Shown here: positions 46,128 through 55,514 of the stretch, piece by piece | Numbering within the stretch: position 1 is the first letter of the stretch | Layout: every line of letters starts with the position of its first letter | Assembly: GCA_947359465.1 (NCBI GenBank) | Contig: OX375879.1 | Span: 122,730,486-122,794,485, forward strand | DNA: 64,000 bases | Reading direction: 5' to 3' | From: Metellina segmentata | Lineage: Eukaryota; Arthropoda; Arachnida; Araneae; Tetragnathidae | Notes under the pieces: generated by a model | What the model was told of the DNA's origin: nothing | The model's database searches: none | What the model saw: only the letters and a program-made list of their open reading frames with translations | Program-made: the position numbers and the translations under genes

Positions 46128-46324
46128 ATAATATGTTAAAAGTCTAGTTAAAATTTAAAATCAGCAGTTGCGTAAGACGCTAATTAGCTATGAATTCAAA
46201 AGGATCTTGCAAATGAATGACATAGTACCCAAGAAACTAAAAGCACGCAAACATACCTCGATGAACAGAAGTTAATGATAGTATCCACCAAATAGAATAG
46301 ACCACTTAGAATCAAAAATGACAC

Positions 46325-46560
46325 CCTGTGCGTCGCCAAAAGCCACTTGTGTTGCTCCGGTGTGACGTCCAATGTCCACAGATCCGAGGACAATAGCAGG
46401 TATATGTGAACCACGGGCAGAAAAAGCTGCGACAGTTGAACTGGCACCCCACTCTCTAAACTTCCACACCACGCCAACGCGATGTCATTTGAGGCAAAGA
46501 CAGATTAAACGTGTACGAGCTCCCCTAGTACACGACGGTTTTTGAGTGGAGTGAGCTTTG
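46325..46560 (-). mobile_element. tRNA-derived SINE with fold-back 3' end
   Basis: The minus-strand body is clear (GTCCACAGATCCGAGGACAA, GAACTGGCACCCCACTCTCT, AAACTTCCACACCACGCCAA, GTACACGACGGTTTTTGAGT). The segment 46325-46366 reads as SINE tail on the plus strand (GTCGCCAAAAGCCACTTGTG, TTGCTCCGGTGTGACG). Two copies therefore meet tail to tail, or one has been inverted locally. Confidence 0.7.
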
Positions 46561-46729
46561 AAAATGTTCTAGGTTGGGCGTTAAAAATAGAAAAAACGGA
46601 AGAAACCCTTGATATTTGACATACAATGTATTGATCTGTATGCTCCTTTTTAGTACGAAACTTACATCTTATTGCTCCTCCTTTTAGGTTCATGTTTCTT
46701 AGAGAATTTAGCCCCTCCAATTCTTTTAA

Positions 46730-46955
46730 CCCTTCAACAATTTCAACCTGGTGGTGATTAATCTTAACGAGGTATATAGTCCTTAGAAATACTAACCACA
46801 TCTTGATGGACGAGATACCTCGCCATTAGAAGAAAGCTAATCAAATCTTGATCTCGTCATTTAAAAAAATTATCCATATCTTGATGACGAGATATCTTGT
46901 CATTAGCAAAATGAGTCTGGATGGACGAGATATCGCTTCGGAAAAACTTGGAGGG
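46730..46955 (+). mobile_element. Palindrome-array TTAA element, copy 8 (reference copy, 226 bp)
   Basis: TTAA is present exactly on both sides (46726-46729 and 46956-46959). Termini are CCCTTCAACAATTTCAACC...GGTGG at the left and CTTGGAGGG at the right. The interior has four units: TTGATGGACGAGATACCTCG, TCTTGATCTCGTCATT, TTGATGACGAGATATCTTGT and GGATGGACGAGATATCGC. The ideal unit centre GACGAGATATCTCGTC is its own reverse complement. It is non-coding. CCC/GGG ends and a TTAA duplication fit a piggyBac-mobilised MITE. Confidence 0.8.
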
Positions 46956-46959
46956 TTAA

Positions 46960-47895
46960 TAAACTAATAGAGGAGCCGGTGGTGAAAACACTCTGATTGG
47001 TCTGAGTAGGTTATTTTAGCCTTCTGATTTGAATTCAGCTTTTGTTAGCTTAAGATATTTTCGGGTTGTACGTTGTGCATAGTATAGATTCACAAAGATA
47101 CACTTTGCATTGAACACAGATGATACGGTATGCCAAAAAAAAATGAATCTTCTTGAAACGCGCTTTTAGGATTTTAGAGGAACTGCGAGTAGATTTTGAA
47201 CAAACTTGGTTTGGTGTACAAACTAAATCACTTTCTAAACATCTAAATGTAGGTCAGAATAGCCCTCTGCCACTAATAACAACTTCTTTGGACTTGAATG
47301 GAAAAATTTCATCCCTTTAATTCAATATATCTTTCAACATCTTCATGCCCCATGTGATGTTTTCTCTTTGAACATCAGCCAAGTTGTAATTTCTTTTCTA
47401 ATATTATAGAAATATTTTTCATCCATCTATTTTCACATAATTTTCTATTTTCTGCGATCTATTTATCTCAGCTTGAAGAGTAACTAAGCTGTACCATCAT
47501 TGGTATTTAGATATTTTGTAACATACAACACAATGATATAGATGAATCAATCCTTATCAAAGAACACGCTGGTTCCCAAATAGGTAATTCAAATCGAAAT
47601 AGTGCAGAACAGCTTTGACTTTGAACGCAACTCATTGTTTTGATTTTAAGCAATAAACATTTACAAGCGAACACTGTATATATAAATAACAGTTCATTAA
47701 AATATAAAATTGTTATATACCGTTTGACTACGGTTATAGATACACAAGAGCGATTCTTTTAACTTTCAAGATACAACTGCCTGTTTCAGTTTTTAGTTTT
47801 AAATTATTTAATGGCGCGATCCTGGTACATCTGATGTACCGGACGTAGTCTAAAGATTAATAGAATATGGTTGAGTATAGTTTTGTTAGTATATG
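46960..47895. other. AT-rich intronic DNA, nothing recognised
   Basis: No credible frame or repeat. Confidence 0.4.
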
Positions 47896-47899
47896 CTCG

Positions 47900-48215
47900 A
47901 GGTACGTAGGTATTTGATTAACGTCGCACAGGAACAACGCAATGTGATACTGTCGAGACTCCAGGATCAAACCCGGAGGGAAAAATTCAAGGACAACACC
48001 ACGTCATTTTGAGCCATAGTAAGATTACGAGTTCGACACCTGAGCTGGCACCCCACTCTTTAAATTGCCACACCACAACAATTTTCGTATATTCGAGACC
48101 ATGCTAGATTTAACCTGTACCAGCCCCCGTCGTACACGGCGGTCTTTTGGTTGGATTCGAACTCGTAACTCTCACGTTGCTATTTCGTTTATCTTCCAAC
48201 CGGGCTTCCGCGGCC
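47900..48215 (-). mobile_element. tRNA-derived SINE (head type 2), near full length
   Basis: Tail to head: ACGTAGGTATTTGATTAACG, TCGCACAGGAACAACGCAAT, CGTCATTTTGAGCCATAG, CTGAGCTGGCACCCCACTCT, TAGATTTAACCTGTACCAGC, CGTACACGGCGGTC. The head reads GTTACGAGTTCGAATCCAAC on the reverse strand, an intact pol III B box (GTTCGAATC). Confidence 0.85.
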
Positions 48216-48549
48216 CTTTCATACGTGTATATATGTCCAAAATTTAAGGACAACTCTATTCGTATCCAACACGGTCACCAGATTTTAATCCGAAACAACG
48301 TGGTCTGGTGTTGCTCTCGAATGTTGGATTACAGCCAAACAATGACTACCGGATAAAGACGCGCTATAGAACAGGAATGGGACACCTTACTGCATGAACT
48401 CTTCAACAGTGTTGTGGAAAGCATGTCCCGCACGATATGAGGCTTAGATGAGGGTCAGCTCATCCCTATTAGGTAGTTTTCAACAGGCATGTTTTTTCGC
48501 AATAACTGAAACCTACAATATATTTACATAAGCGTTTTATTTCCATTTA

Positions 48550-48605
48550 TACTGTTGCCCGTTGTTGTTGCTGTAGTGTGACATTAATTGAAAAATACAA
48601 TACGA
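48550..48605 (+). mobile_element. SINE tail fragment
   Basis: GTTGCCCGTTGTTGTTGCTG, TAGTGTGACATTAATTGAAA. Confidence 0.6.
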
Positions 48606-48685
48606 TTTATTGCTAGTAGCACCAAGAGGCACGTTGATGATTTATTTTTTTCCACATAACTTGTGGAATATTCATTTGGAATTTG

Positions 48686-48875
48686 AGGTCCTTCGATGTT
48701 GGTGGTGTGGAAGTTTAGAGAGTAGAGTGTCAGCTCAGGTGTGACGTAATCTGATCGTGTTTAAAAATAACGTGGTGCTGTCCTCGAATCTTTCCTTCGG
48801 AGGTTGATACCGGACCGTTGATAATAGACCGTTGTGTTGCTCCAGTGTGACGCTAATTGCGTGTGACGCCTACCC
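48686..48875 (+). mobile_element. tRNA-derived SINE, 3' two thirds
   Basis: GGTCCTTCGATGTTGGTGGT, GTGGAAGTTTAGAGAGTAGA, CGTGGTGCTGTCCTCGAATC, GATACCGGACCGTTGATAAT, TGTTGCTCCAGTGTGACGCT followed by AATTGCG. Confidence 0.8.
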
Positions 48876-49210
48876 ACACGCAACGTATTTGAATGCATGT
48901 GAACGTAGTCTTGACACTTCCCGCTGCGAATTGAAACACATGTTTTCAAAGAACGTGCTAACACATGTAAAACTCAAACATTTCGGCTTGTCGCGGAAGT
49001 CAGTCTTTAAATATCGTCTACAAGGGGGATTCAGCGAAAGAAAATAACAGCCACTTAAAATTCTAAGGCGGTTTATTTACCGATACGTATAGGAACAACT
49101 TCTGTTTCCCCGAGTTCCGTTGCCAAAGCTCATTACAAAGTTGACGAATAGTATTTCCCAATTTAGTTGCAATAGCTAATTTATTTTGATGTTAACTTCT
49201 ATTTTTACTG

Positions 49211-49515
49211 CTGACCCACTGGTATGGTGGTTAAGGAGTTAGCCTCTAGATGTGAAGGTTCCTGATTCAAATCCGGGTCAGTGCATATATGTTTGCAAGC
49301 ACATGGTGTACAGGCGGCTGGTGCACCTTAAATCTGTCGTGACAGAAAGTCCTCCTTTGGGTTGGTGTGGAAGTTTGGAGAGTGGGGTTCCAGCTCAGGT
49401 GTTGTCTCGTCATCTGACCGTGGTGTTGTCCTCGGATCTTTTTCTTAGGGGATTGATCCCAGACCGTCGTCAATAGCCCGTTGTGTTGCCGTAATTCGAC
49501 GTTAATTAAAATATA
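49211..49515 (+). mobile_element. tRNA-derived SINE (head type 1), near full length
   Basis: Head GACCCACTGGTATGGTGGTT, AAGGAGTTAGCCTCTAG and B box CCTGATTCAAATCCGGGTCA. Body GGTGCACCTTAAATCTGTCG, TGGTGTGGAAGTTTGGAGAG, TGGGGTTCCAGCTCAGGTGT. Tail GTCAATAGCCCGTTGTGTTG, CGACGTTAATTAAAATATAC. Confidence 0.87.
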
Positions 49516-49649
49516 CCAACTATCATTAATTAAAAATACGAATACCATTTTTATTAAAAAAAAATTTCCAAACAAACACACGGAAAATGTTATTAATGAA
49601 TCTATTACTGGGGTATTTAATTAGTTTAAATTCTACATTAACATCATTA

Positions 49650-49806
49650 ACAGGTAGGTATTTTTATTAACGTTGTACCTTTAGCAACATAACGGGCTAT
49701 TGACGACGGTTCGGGATGAATCCCCCAAGGGAAGATCGGAGGACACATCACGTCACTTTGAACGATTATCAGATGGAAACACCTGAGTTGACAAACCACT
49801 CTCTAC
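49650..49806 (-). mobile_element. tRNA-derived SINE, 3' half
   Basis: GGTAGGTATTTTTATTAACG, CTTTAGCAACATAACGGGCT, ATTGACGACGGTTCGGGATG, ACACCTGAGTTGACAAACCA. Confidence 0.75.
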
Positions 49807-49849
49807 CTTAACAGAAATCCGAATTGGTTAGTGTCCGGTTGCTCAGTTA

Positions 49850-49977
49850 GAAGATAGATATTTCAATTAAATACACACTGGCTACGGGCTATTGGTGATG
49901 GTCCGGGAACAACCTCCGAAGAGAAATATTCGATGACAACACCACATAATTTTGTACCACGGTCAGTTAAAGAGTAA
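49850..49977 (-). mobile_element. tRNA-derived SINE, 3' fragment
   Basis: GATAGATATTTCAATTAAAT, CTACGGGCTATTGGTGATGG, CGATGACAACACCACATAAT, CCACGGTCAG. Confidence 0.7.
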
Positions 49978-49989
49978 GTGTTAAGGAGC

Positions 49990-50290
49990 CGCAGTTGGAA
50001 GCGTAAAGGTGTATCAAATGTCCTCACGTTGGCATGGTGTGGAAATTTGGAGAGTGGGGTATCACCTCAGGTGTGACCTCGGCATATGACAGTGGTTGAA
50101 AATTATGTGGTATTATCCTTGGAATTTTCAGTTTGGAGAGTGTGGTGCTAGCTCAGTTGTTGCCTCGTCATCTAATTATGGTTTAAAATTACATGTTTTC
50201 CTCGGAACTTTTCCGATTGGATTGATCCCGGACCATCGTCAATAGTCCGTTGTGTTGTATTGCTCGTGTGACGTTAATTATATACCTACA
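49990..50290 (+). mobile_element. Two tandem SINE fragments
   Basis: The first (49990-50130) has TCAAATGTCCTCACGTTGGC and GTGTGGAAATTTGGAGAGTG, then TGGTATTATCCTTGG. The second (50131-50290) restarts at AGTTTGGAGAGTGTGGTGCT and runs to CATCGTCAATAGTCCGTTGT and GTGTGACGTTAATTATATAC. The repeated body block means two copies or an internal duplication. Confidence 0.75.
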
Positions 50291-50424
50291 TCTACCAACT
50301 TGGTTAGTTTTACTGAAATGTCTGATGTACAAGGGGTAAGCAATTCGGTTTTAAGTCCCGAACGCAGAATTTAGCGTTGTAAAATCAAGTTTACCATGAC
50401 ATGACTGTTCATATTTTGTCTAAA

Positions 50425-50475
50425 AATTGACATAGTCCGTTGTGTTGCCCTTGTGGGCCGTTAAAAAATGTCTAT
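50425..50475 (+). mobile_element. SINE tail fragment
   Basis: ACATAGTCCGTTGTGTTGCC, CTTGTGGGCCGTTAAAAAAT. Confidence 0.45.
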
Positions 50476-50819
50476 ACCAAATACATTTCTGAAAATTTCT
50501 GCTTTAATCATCCATATCAGTTGTTCCCAACGGTACCGGCCCATCGGTGGCCAATGAAAAGATCTGAGGGGCTTTGTTTGGTCCAAGGCAAATTTAGGGG
50601 GAGTCGAGGACCACTCTTCAAGCAATACATGCAAGAACGCGCTGAAAAGCCTAGTTAATACTAAAAATCAACAAACGCATACTTCACAAAATAATTCAAG
50701 ATGTCTTTTAAGCAAAATCAGTCCGTATTAAAAGTAGGCATTGGTCCATTGGATAGCTTTGTTCCTAATCCCTTCTTCACTAGCACATGAACGAGTCGTA
50801 GCATGCGCATTGCACCACT

Positions 50820-50933
50820 ATTATTAGCATTTTGCTGCTCATATAGGTAGAAAATACCATTTTGTGTTGTATGGGGCCAAGTTCTTCCTTGACGACGCCC
50901 TGATCCATAAACATTTTAATTAATAATAAATAA

Positions 50934-50938
<5 letters not shown>
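50820..50938 (+). mobile_element. MITE family F, right-end fragment
   Basis: GTAGAAAATACCATTTTGTG, TTGTATGGGGCCAAGTTCTT, CCTTGACGACGCCCTGATCC, then A/T-rich sequence leading into a (TA)n tract. It corresponds to 58831-58890 of the fuller copy. Confidence 0.6.

Positions 50939-50998
<60 letters not shown>
50939..50998. repeat. (AT)n microsatellite
   Basis: Uninterrupted AT run of about 60 bp directly adjoining the family F fragment. Confidence 0.95.
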
Positions 50999-51001
<3 letters not shown>

Positions 51002-51289
51002 CACCATTGCCTTCCTTACCTTAACAACTTGTTATTTATCATATTATTATAATTTTGGAAATTAATAACTTTTTAAATATACTGTAACTGTACATAATGT
51101 ACTGTAAAGTAAACTGCACATAAATTTAAATAAATTTAAAAAAAATTTCTCTGTCGCAAAATATTTATTAAATAACTTACAAACCCTTTCAATTACAATT
51201 TTTTTAAATTTATATAAACAATGATAATAAATTGATTTAATATGGTGACGTTTGGTCCTGTGGCGGCCACAGGAGAAATGTTTTTAAAT

Positions 51290-51840
51290 TGCTTTTATTT
51301 TTACAGATAGACCCACGTCGGATTCAAAGAAAAAATGTAAACAATACGCAAGATATTACCAATGTGCCTGAATTGCTAGAGAGTTTTCTCAAATGAAGGC
51401 AGGAAACCCTCACGATTAGAACATTTAACCCAAATACATCATGACAGAAAAGATAAAAACGTATCTAACTTTCAAATGCTCAAAGAACAACATTCGAGAC
51501 GTTCAACTTTAGCTGATATGTTTTCAGCGGCATCGAAACAAGTCGAGGATGGGATACGTGCCTCTTACACCATTTCTTTGCTTAGTGCTAAATGAGGAAA
51601 ACCGCACGCTATTATAGAAGAAATGATATTGAGTGAAGCTGCATCAACGAAGTTTTCCATTGCATTTCCATCTTCATATATTTAGACGAAAGAGGATTTA
51701 GCGTAGTCAATAATTTACTAGCAACGAAAAGAAACAGATTGTCAATAGTAGAACGTGGCGATTTCCGATTGCTATTGACAAATAGGGCACCCAATATTGT
51801 AAAATTAGTGTCATTACACCTAGCTCATATCTCTCACTAA
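51290..51840 (+). pseudogene. hAT-like (ZBED5/SCAND3-type) transposase, internally deleted
   Basis: The first part translates LEHLTQIHHDRKDKN, then a linker, then SAASKQVEDGIRASYTISLL and SAK*GKPHAIIEEMI, which is the segment following the BED finger in ZBED5/SCAND3-like hAT proteins. About 60 bp later the frame jumps to the C-terminal hAT dimerisation block: DERGFSVVNNLLATKRNRLS, IVERGDFRLLLTNRAPNI, VKLVSLHLAHISH*. The catalytic centre is absent, so several hundred residues have been removed internally. This is the structure of a non-autonomous deletion derivative. The BED zinc finger is not clearly readable. Confidence 0.7.
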
Positions 51841-52512
51841 TAAAAAAAATATTATAGTAATATTTTTAATAATACATATATGTTAATTTTAAAAATATTT
51901 CATTGTTTTTTCGATAAATAATATAATATACTGCACCTAGGAGGAGCGATATCGAATCACTGCTTGTAAAAGTGGGCTATGACCCAAAAAATTTAGAAAA
52001 CTATGGGTTACGTCAATTAGTGTCAGTACACCAAGCTCAGCCCTCTCACTATATATTAATTTTTTAATAATATGCGGTGCCTTGAGCAGAGCCACCATTT
52101 TCAACGGGCTTTCTGGTGACTACAGTGAACTACAGTTTCAGTTCTCACTCCCCTTAGTTTCACTTCTCACTTCTTAAACCGTTACTATTGGTTACTTTTA
52201 GTTTCAATTCGCATTTGTATTGTCGCTTACCTCATTGTATGCTAGCAGTGTGCTTTTGTCTGTCGTTGTAACGTGTATGTGCTGTGATGTTCGTAAAATA
52301 AAATACCTTCTGATTATGTCAGCTTCACTGGTGACTCGGACGTATTATGTCAGCTTCAAATACATATTTGTTAATCAAACTTTGAGCAATACGCCAATAT
52401 TGTTAATATCTTTTAATGACGTAATTTTAAAATATGTCCTTGTTTTTTCATTATATAATATAGTATACTTCACCTAAGAGGGGCGATATCAGATCACTGT
52501 TTGAAAAAGTTT
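51800..52512 (+). repeat. Duplicated 3' segment of the hAT-like element
   Basis: AATTAGTGTCATTACACCTA (about 51803) recurs as AATTAGTGTCAGTACACCAA (about 52015). A second pair has ATTTTAAAAATATTTCATTG...GAGGAGCGATATCGAATCAC (about 51887-51960) against ATTTTAAAATATGTCCTTGT...GAGGGGCGATATCAGATCAC (about 52425-52497). The hAT tail and its 3' flank have been copied in tandem, or two related copies lie nested. Confidence 0.6.
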
Positions 52513-52613
52513 CTTCCTATCTGGAGCAACAAATGGTAAACTCTAAATAAAAAGCAATAAAATATTATGTTGTTGAATGGAAAATTTGACATACATAACT
52601 CAAAGCGTTTATA

Positions 52614-53838
52614 CAGATGGAGGACAAAATAATACAAACACCTGTGAAATAGTATGACGTATTTCACACCTGCAGTACAGCCGCGCCACCTGCAACAGAA
52701 GTATGCCACCTAGTCGGCGTGAAGAGGAAGGTATCAGTCTCTCAACAGCATTCACCTGCGTTGCATGCGTCTATCGAACTGTATGTGATAAGTTGAAATG
52801 TCAGACCTGTCAGAGTTCCAAAGAGAAATGATTGTTGGAGCGCGTTTAAGTGGAGCATCAGTTACGGAAACAGCAAACCTTTTGGGGTTTGCAAGGAGTA
52901 CGGTATCAGCCTTTATGACAGCGTACACGAAAGAGGGTAAGACGAAGTCTTCAAAGCACAACAGTGGCCCAAAGACAAAGCTTGCTGATAGGGATAGACG
53001 GGTCTTGAAGCGCATAGTAGCCCGAAAGCACAAGCAATCGTTATCCGAGATAACATCCGAAATGAACAGTCTTCTCCAGGACCCCGTTTCAACAAAAACT
53101 GTCAAAAGGGAACTTCATGCTGCGAACGTTTATGGCGAAGTGGCAATTCGTAAACCCTTGGTGACAGCAACTAATGTTTCCAAGTGACGCCAATGGTGCA
53201 GAGATCACAAAAACTGGTCCCCACAATAGGTAATATGGTGAGATGAATCGTCATTCACTCTATTTCAGACGACCGGACGCGTTTATGTCTGGAGAACGCC
53301 CAGAGAAGAGTTTAATCCTGAATGCCTCTTGCCGATTGTGAAGCATGGTGGTGGCTCCATTATGGTATGGGGTGCGAAACCTTGGCGCGGTCTTGGGCCA
53401 CTTGTTATTCTGCATGGGAGGATCACATCCAATCACTATCTAAACATTCTAGGGGATCGTGTCCATCCTTTTGTCCGGACTGTATTTCCTGGAGAGCGAC
53501 CGCTTTTTCAAGACGACAACGCCCCTATCCACACTGCTAGGTGTGTTCAAGAAGGGTTCGAAGAGCATGACGATGAAGTTGAACATCTCGCCTGGCCCCC
53601 TCAGTCTCCGGACTTGAATATTATTGAACATTTATGGGAATATTTGAAATCCAAACTTCGTTCCCGATTTCCACCTCCATCCAGACTTTAGGAATTAGAG
53701 ACCGTTCTGCAGGAGGAATGGCTTGATATTCCTTTAAATACTGTCCATGACCTTTATGCATCTATCCCACATCGCATTAAATCTGTACTTCAGTCACCAT
53801 AATTTCACAGGTGTTCGTATTATTTTGTCCTCCACCTG
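52614..53838 (+). mobile_element. Tc1/mariner element, DD36E (Incomer-like), 1,225 bp, full length
   Basis: Terminal inverted repeats of about 39 bp: CAGATGGAGGACAAAATAAT, ACAAACACCTGTGAAAT at the left, and in reverse at the right CAGGTGGAGGACAAAATAAT, ACGAACACCTGTGAAAT. Only two differences separate the arms. TA is duplicated at 52612-52613 and 53839-53840. The near-identity of the two arms indicates a comparatively recent insertion among the elements here. Confidence 0.92.
52798..53802 (+). pseudogene. Incomer-like (DD36E) transposase, four nonsense codons, no frameshift
   Basis: One frame of 335 codons runs from ATG 52798 to TAA 53800-53802, the usual Tc1-family length. The N-terminal half is a paired-like helix-turn-helix DNA-binding domain (FQREMIVGARLSGASVTETA, then LLGFARSTVSAFMTAY), with SGPKTKL in the position of the GRPR-like linker. 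The catalytic domain shows DESSF (first Asp, 53242), FQDDNAPIH (second Asp, codon at 53515) and SPDLNIIEHLWEYLK (Glu, codon at 53626). By direct count 36 residues lie between the second Asp and the Glu. Stops interrupt at 53185 (TGA), 53227 (TAG), 53239 (TGA) and 53689 (TAG). All three catalytic residues remain and there are no indels, so inactivation was by point mutation only. Confidence 0.9.
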
Positions 53839-53974
53839 TATCTACGAATTACGAAAATATACAACTGCAAATTTTGCAACATTTTGGCCGGATAATGTTC
53901 TGTTGACTCGTATATTTCTTATAGTTGTGCATTTAGTAATTTGATAATATTGTATTGTAAGGATGTTTTATCAC

Positions 53975-54382
53975 ACTGACTAGCTGAATAACCCGGCGTT
54001 GCTCGGGTTTTAAATTGGACCGCGACATTTCCCTGTGTTAACCAAATACACAAACTCTGTAGAACGTGTTTCCTACCGCGACAGCTAAAATATGACCGTT
54101 ATATTTTCCTGTGTTAACTCATACACAAACCCTGTAGAACGTGTTTCCTTATACATGTCCATTTATTGTAGAAAAGCAAACTTTATAATTTAAAATTGGG
54201 TTTCGAGGGGCACTTTTAGGACCACCTGTGTGCCAATTTTCATGGCCACAGATGGGTCTGAAGATAGGAAAGAAATAGCCTAAGCTTTCCGCAGTGTTCT
54301 AACGTATAAGTGTACCAAATTTCGTGTGGATTAGTCAAACGTTGTTTATAGAGAATACACACACGTACATACTTATATAGTA
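53975..54382 (+). repeat. Dispersed repeat beginning CCCGGCGTTGCTCGGGTTTT
   Basis: Begins CTAGCTGAATAACCCGGCGT, continues with two direct copies of CTGTAGAACGTGTTTCCT, then a GTGCCAATTTTCATGGCC stretch and ACCAAATTTCGTGTGGATTA. It ends in ACACACACGTACATACTTAT. This style of ending is common in degenerate interspersed repeats of invertebrates. The class (Penelope, RTE, Helitron or SINE) cannot be settled here. Confidence 0.45.
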
Positions 54383-54567
54383 TATACAGGGTGTTTCGAA
54401 ACTCATGGGAAAAATTTTAAGGGGTGATAGAAAACATCTAAACAAGCAATTTTCATTACACAATGCAAGGGCGGAGAGCAAGCGGTGAACTGCTAGACAG
54501 AGCTGTAATGGAAAGCATAAAGCGCAAGTTTTCTTACACATCATTTTTACCATGCATTTCAGAAGGC

Positions 54568-55510
54568 ATGGCGACGTACAGTAATCAGGAAAATGCGGAC
54601 TGTATTTTATGTATGGTCTTGCGAATGGGAATGCTTTGTAAGCCGAAAGACTGTACAGGTAGCGTTTCCCGAGAAGACACGTGCCAGACCGAAAAATGTT
54701 CGAGCGATTGCATTGGTGCCTGTGCGAAACGGGATCCTTTGTCACCGGCATGCATGATACAGGGTGTGGCAGGAGGCAGGAGTGTGCGGACGCCATAAGT
54801 TGTAGAGGACATTCTGCAAGTAGTGAAAGATCGTCCGGATATTAGTATACGAAAGGTTTCCCGTGCCGTAAATGTGCCCCACTCCATTGCTTGGCGAGTA
54901 CTACGGGACTAAGGATTACACCCCTACCATGCACAAAAGTGCAAGCCTTATTACCTACAGACTATGCGCCATGTGTCGAGTTTGCCCGTTGGTTCTTGCA
55001 ACAGCTAGCAGCGCAGCCTGATTTTAGAGCACATGTGTTATTCACGGATGAATACACCTTTACTCGTGAAGGCATTTCTAATACGCACAACCTTTATGTG
55101 TGGCATCTAACAATCCGTACGACACACGTCCTCATGCGTATCAGAAGCGTTATAGCGTAAAGGTTTGGGCTGGAATTGTGGGTGACCATTTGAACGGCCC
55201 ATACCTCAAATTTTTACAACAGGTATTGCCTGACTTACTTCAACCTGTTGCAGCCAACATACAAGCAGGTATGTGGTACCAACAATACCGAGCACCACCC
55301 CATTTCAGCTTGGATGTGCGGAGCGCTTTAGACGCTAAATTCCCAGAGCGATAGATTGGTCGGGGTGGGACCACACCTTGGCCGTCATGCTCAAACGATC
55401 TCTCCTGTCTTGATTTTTTCCTGTGGGGAGATTTGAAAAGTCTCGTCTACGAAAGCCTCATCGACTCAGTCGAGGACCTAGTTGCAAGGACAACAAATAT
55501 AATTCAAGTT
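54568..55510 (+). pseudogene. IS630/Tc1-mariner-like transposase remnant, left half of composite
   Basis: Blocks in several plus frames: MATYSNQENAD at the start; VVEDILQVVKDRPDISIRKV, SRAVNVPHSIAWRVLRD (helix-turn-helix); DYAPCVEFARWFLQQLAAQP, DFRAHVLFTDEYTFTREGIS (first catalytic Asp in TDEYTF); PHAYQKRYSVKVWAGIVGDH; MWYQQYRAPPHFSLDVRSAL. The last normally reads QQDGAPPH, so the second catalytic Asp is replaced by Tyr. A C-terminal FFLWGD-like segment is frame-shifted. This is an insect-type family with an N-terminal DUF4817-like region. The family name is inferred from motif order. Confidence 0.72.
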
Positions 55511-55514
55511 TTAT

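Noticed and set aside
49211..49290. Functional tRNA gene
   Set aside because: A and B boxes are present, but the sequence does not fold into an intact cloverleaf by eye and continues directly into the SINE body shared with many copies.
54335..54796. 153-codon reverse-strand frame
   Set aside because: It is antisense to the transposase remnant and terminus of the composite element, with no domain of its own.
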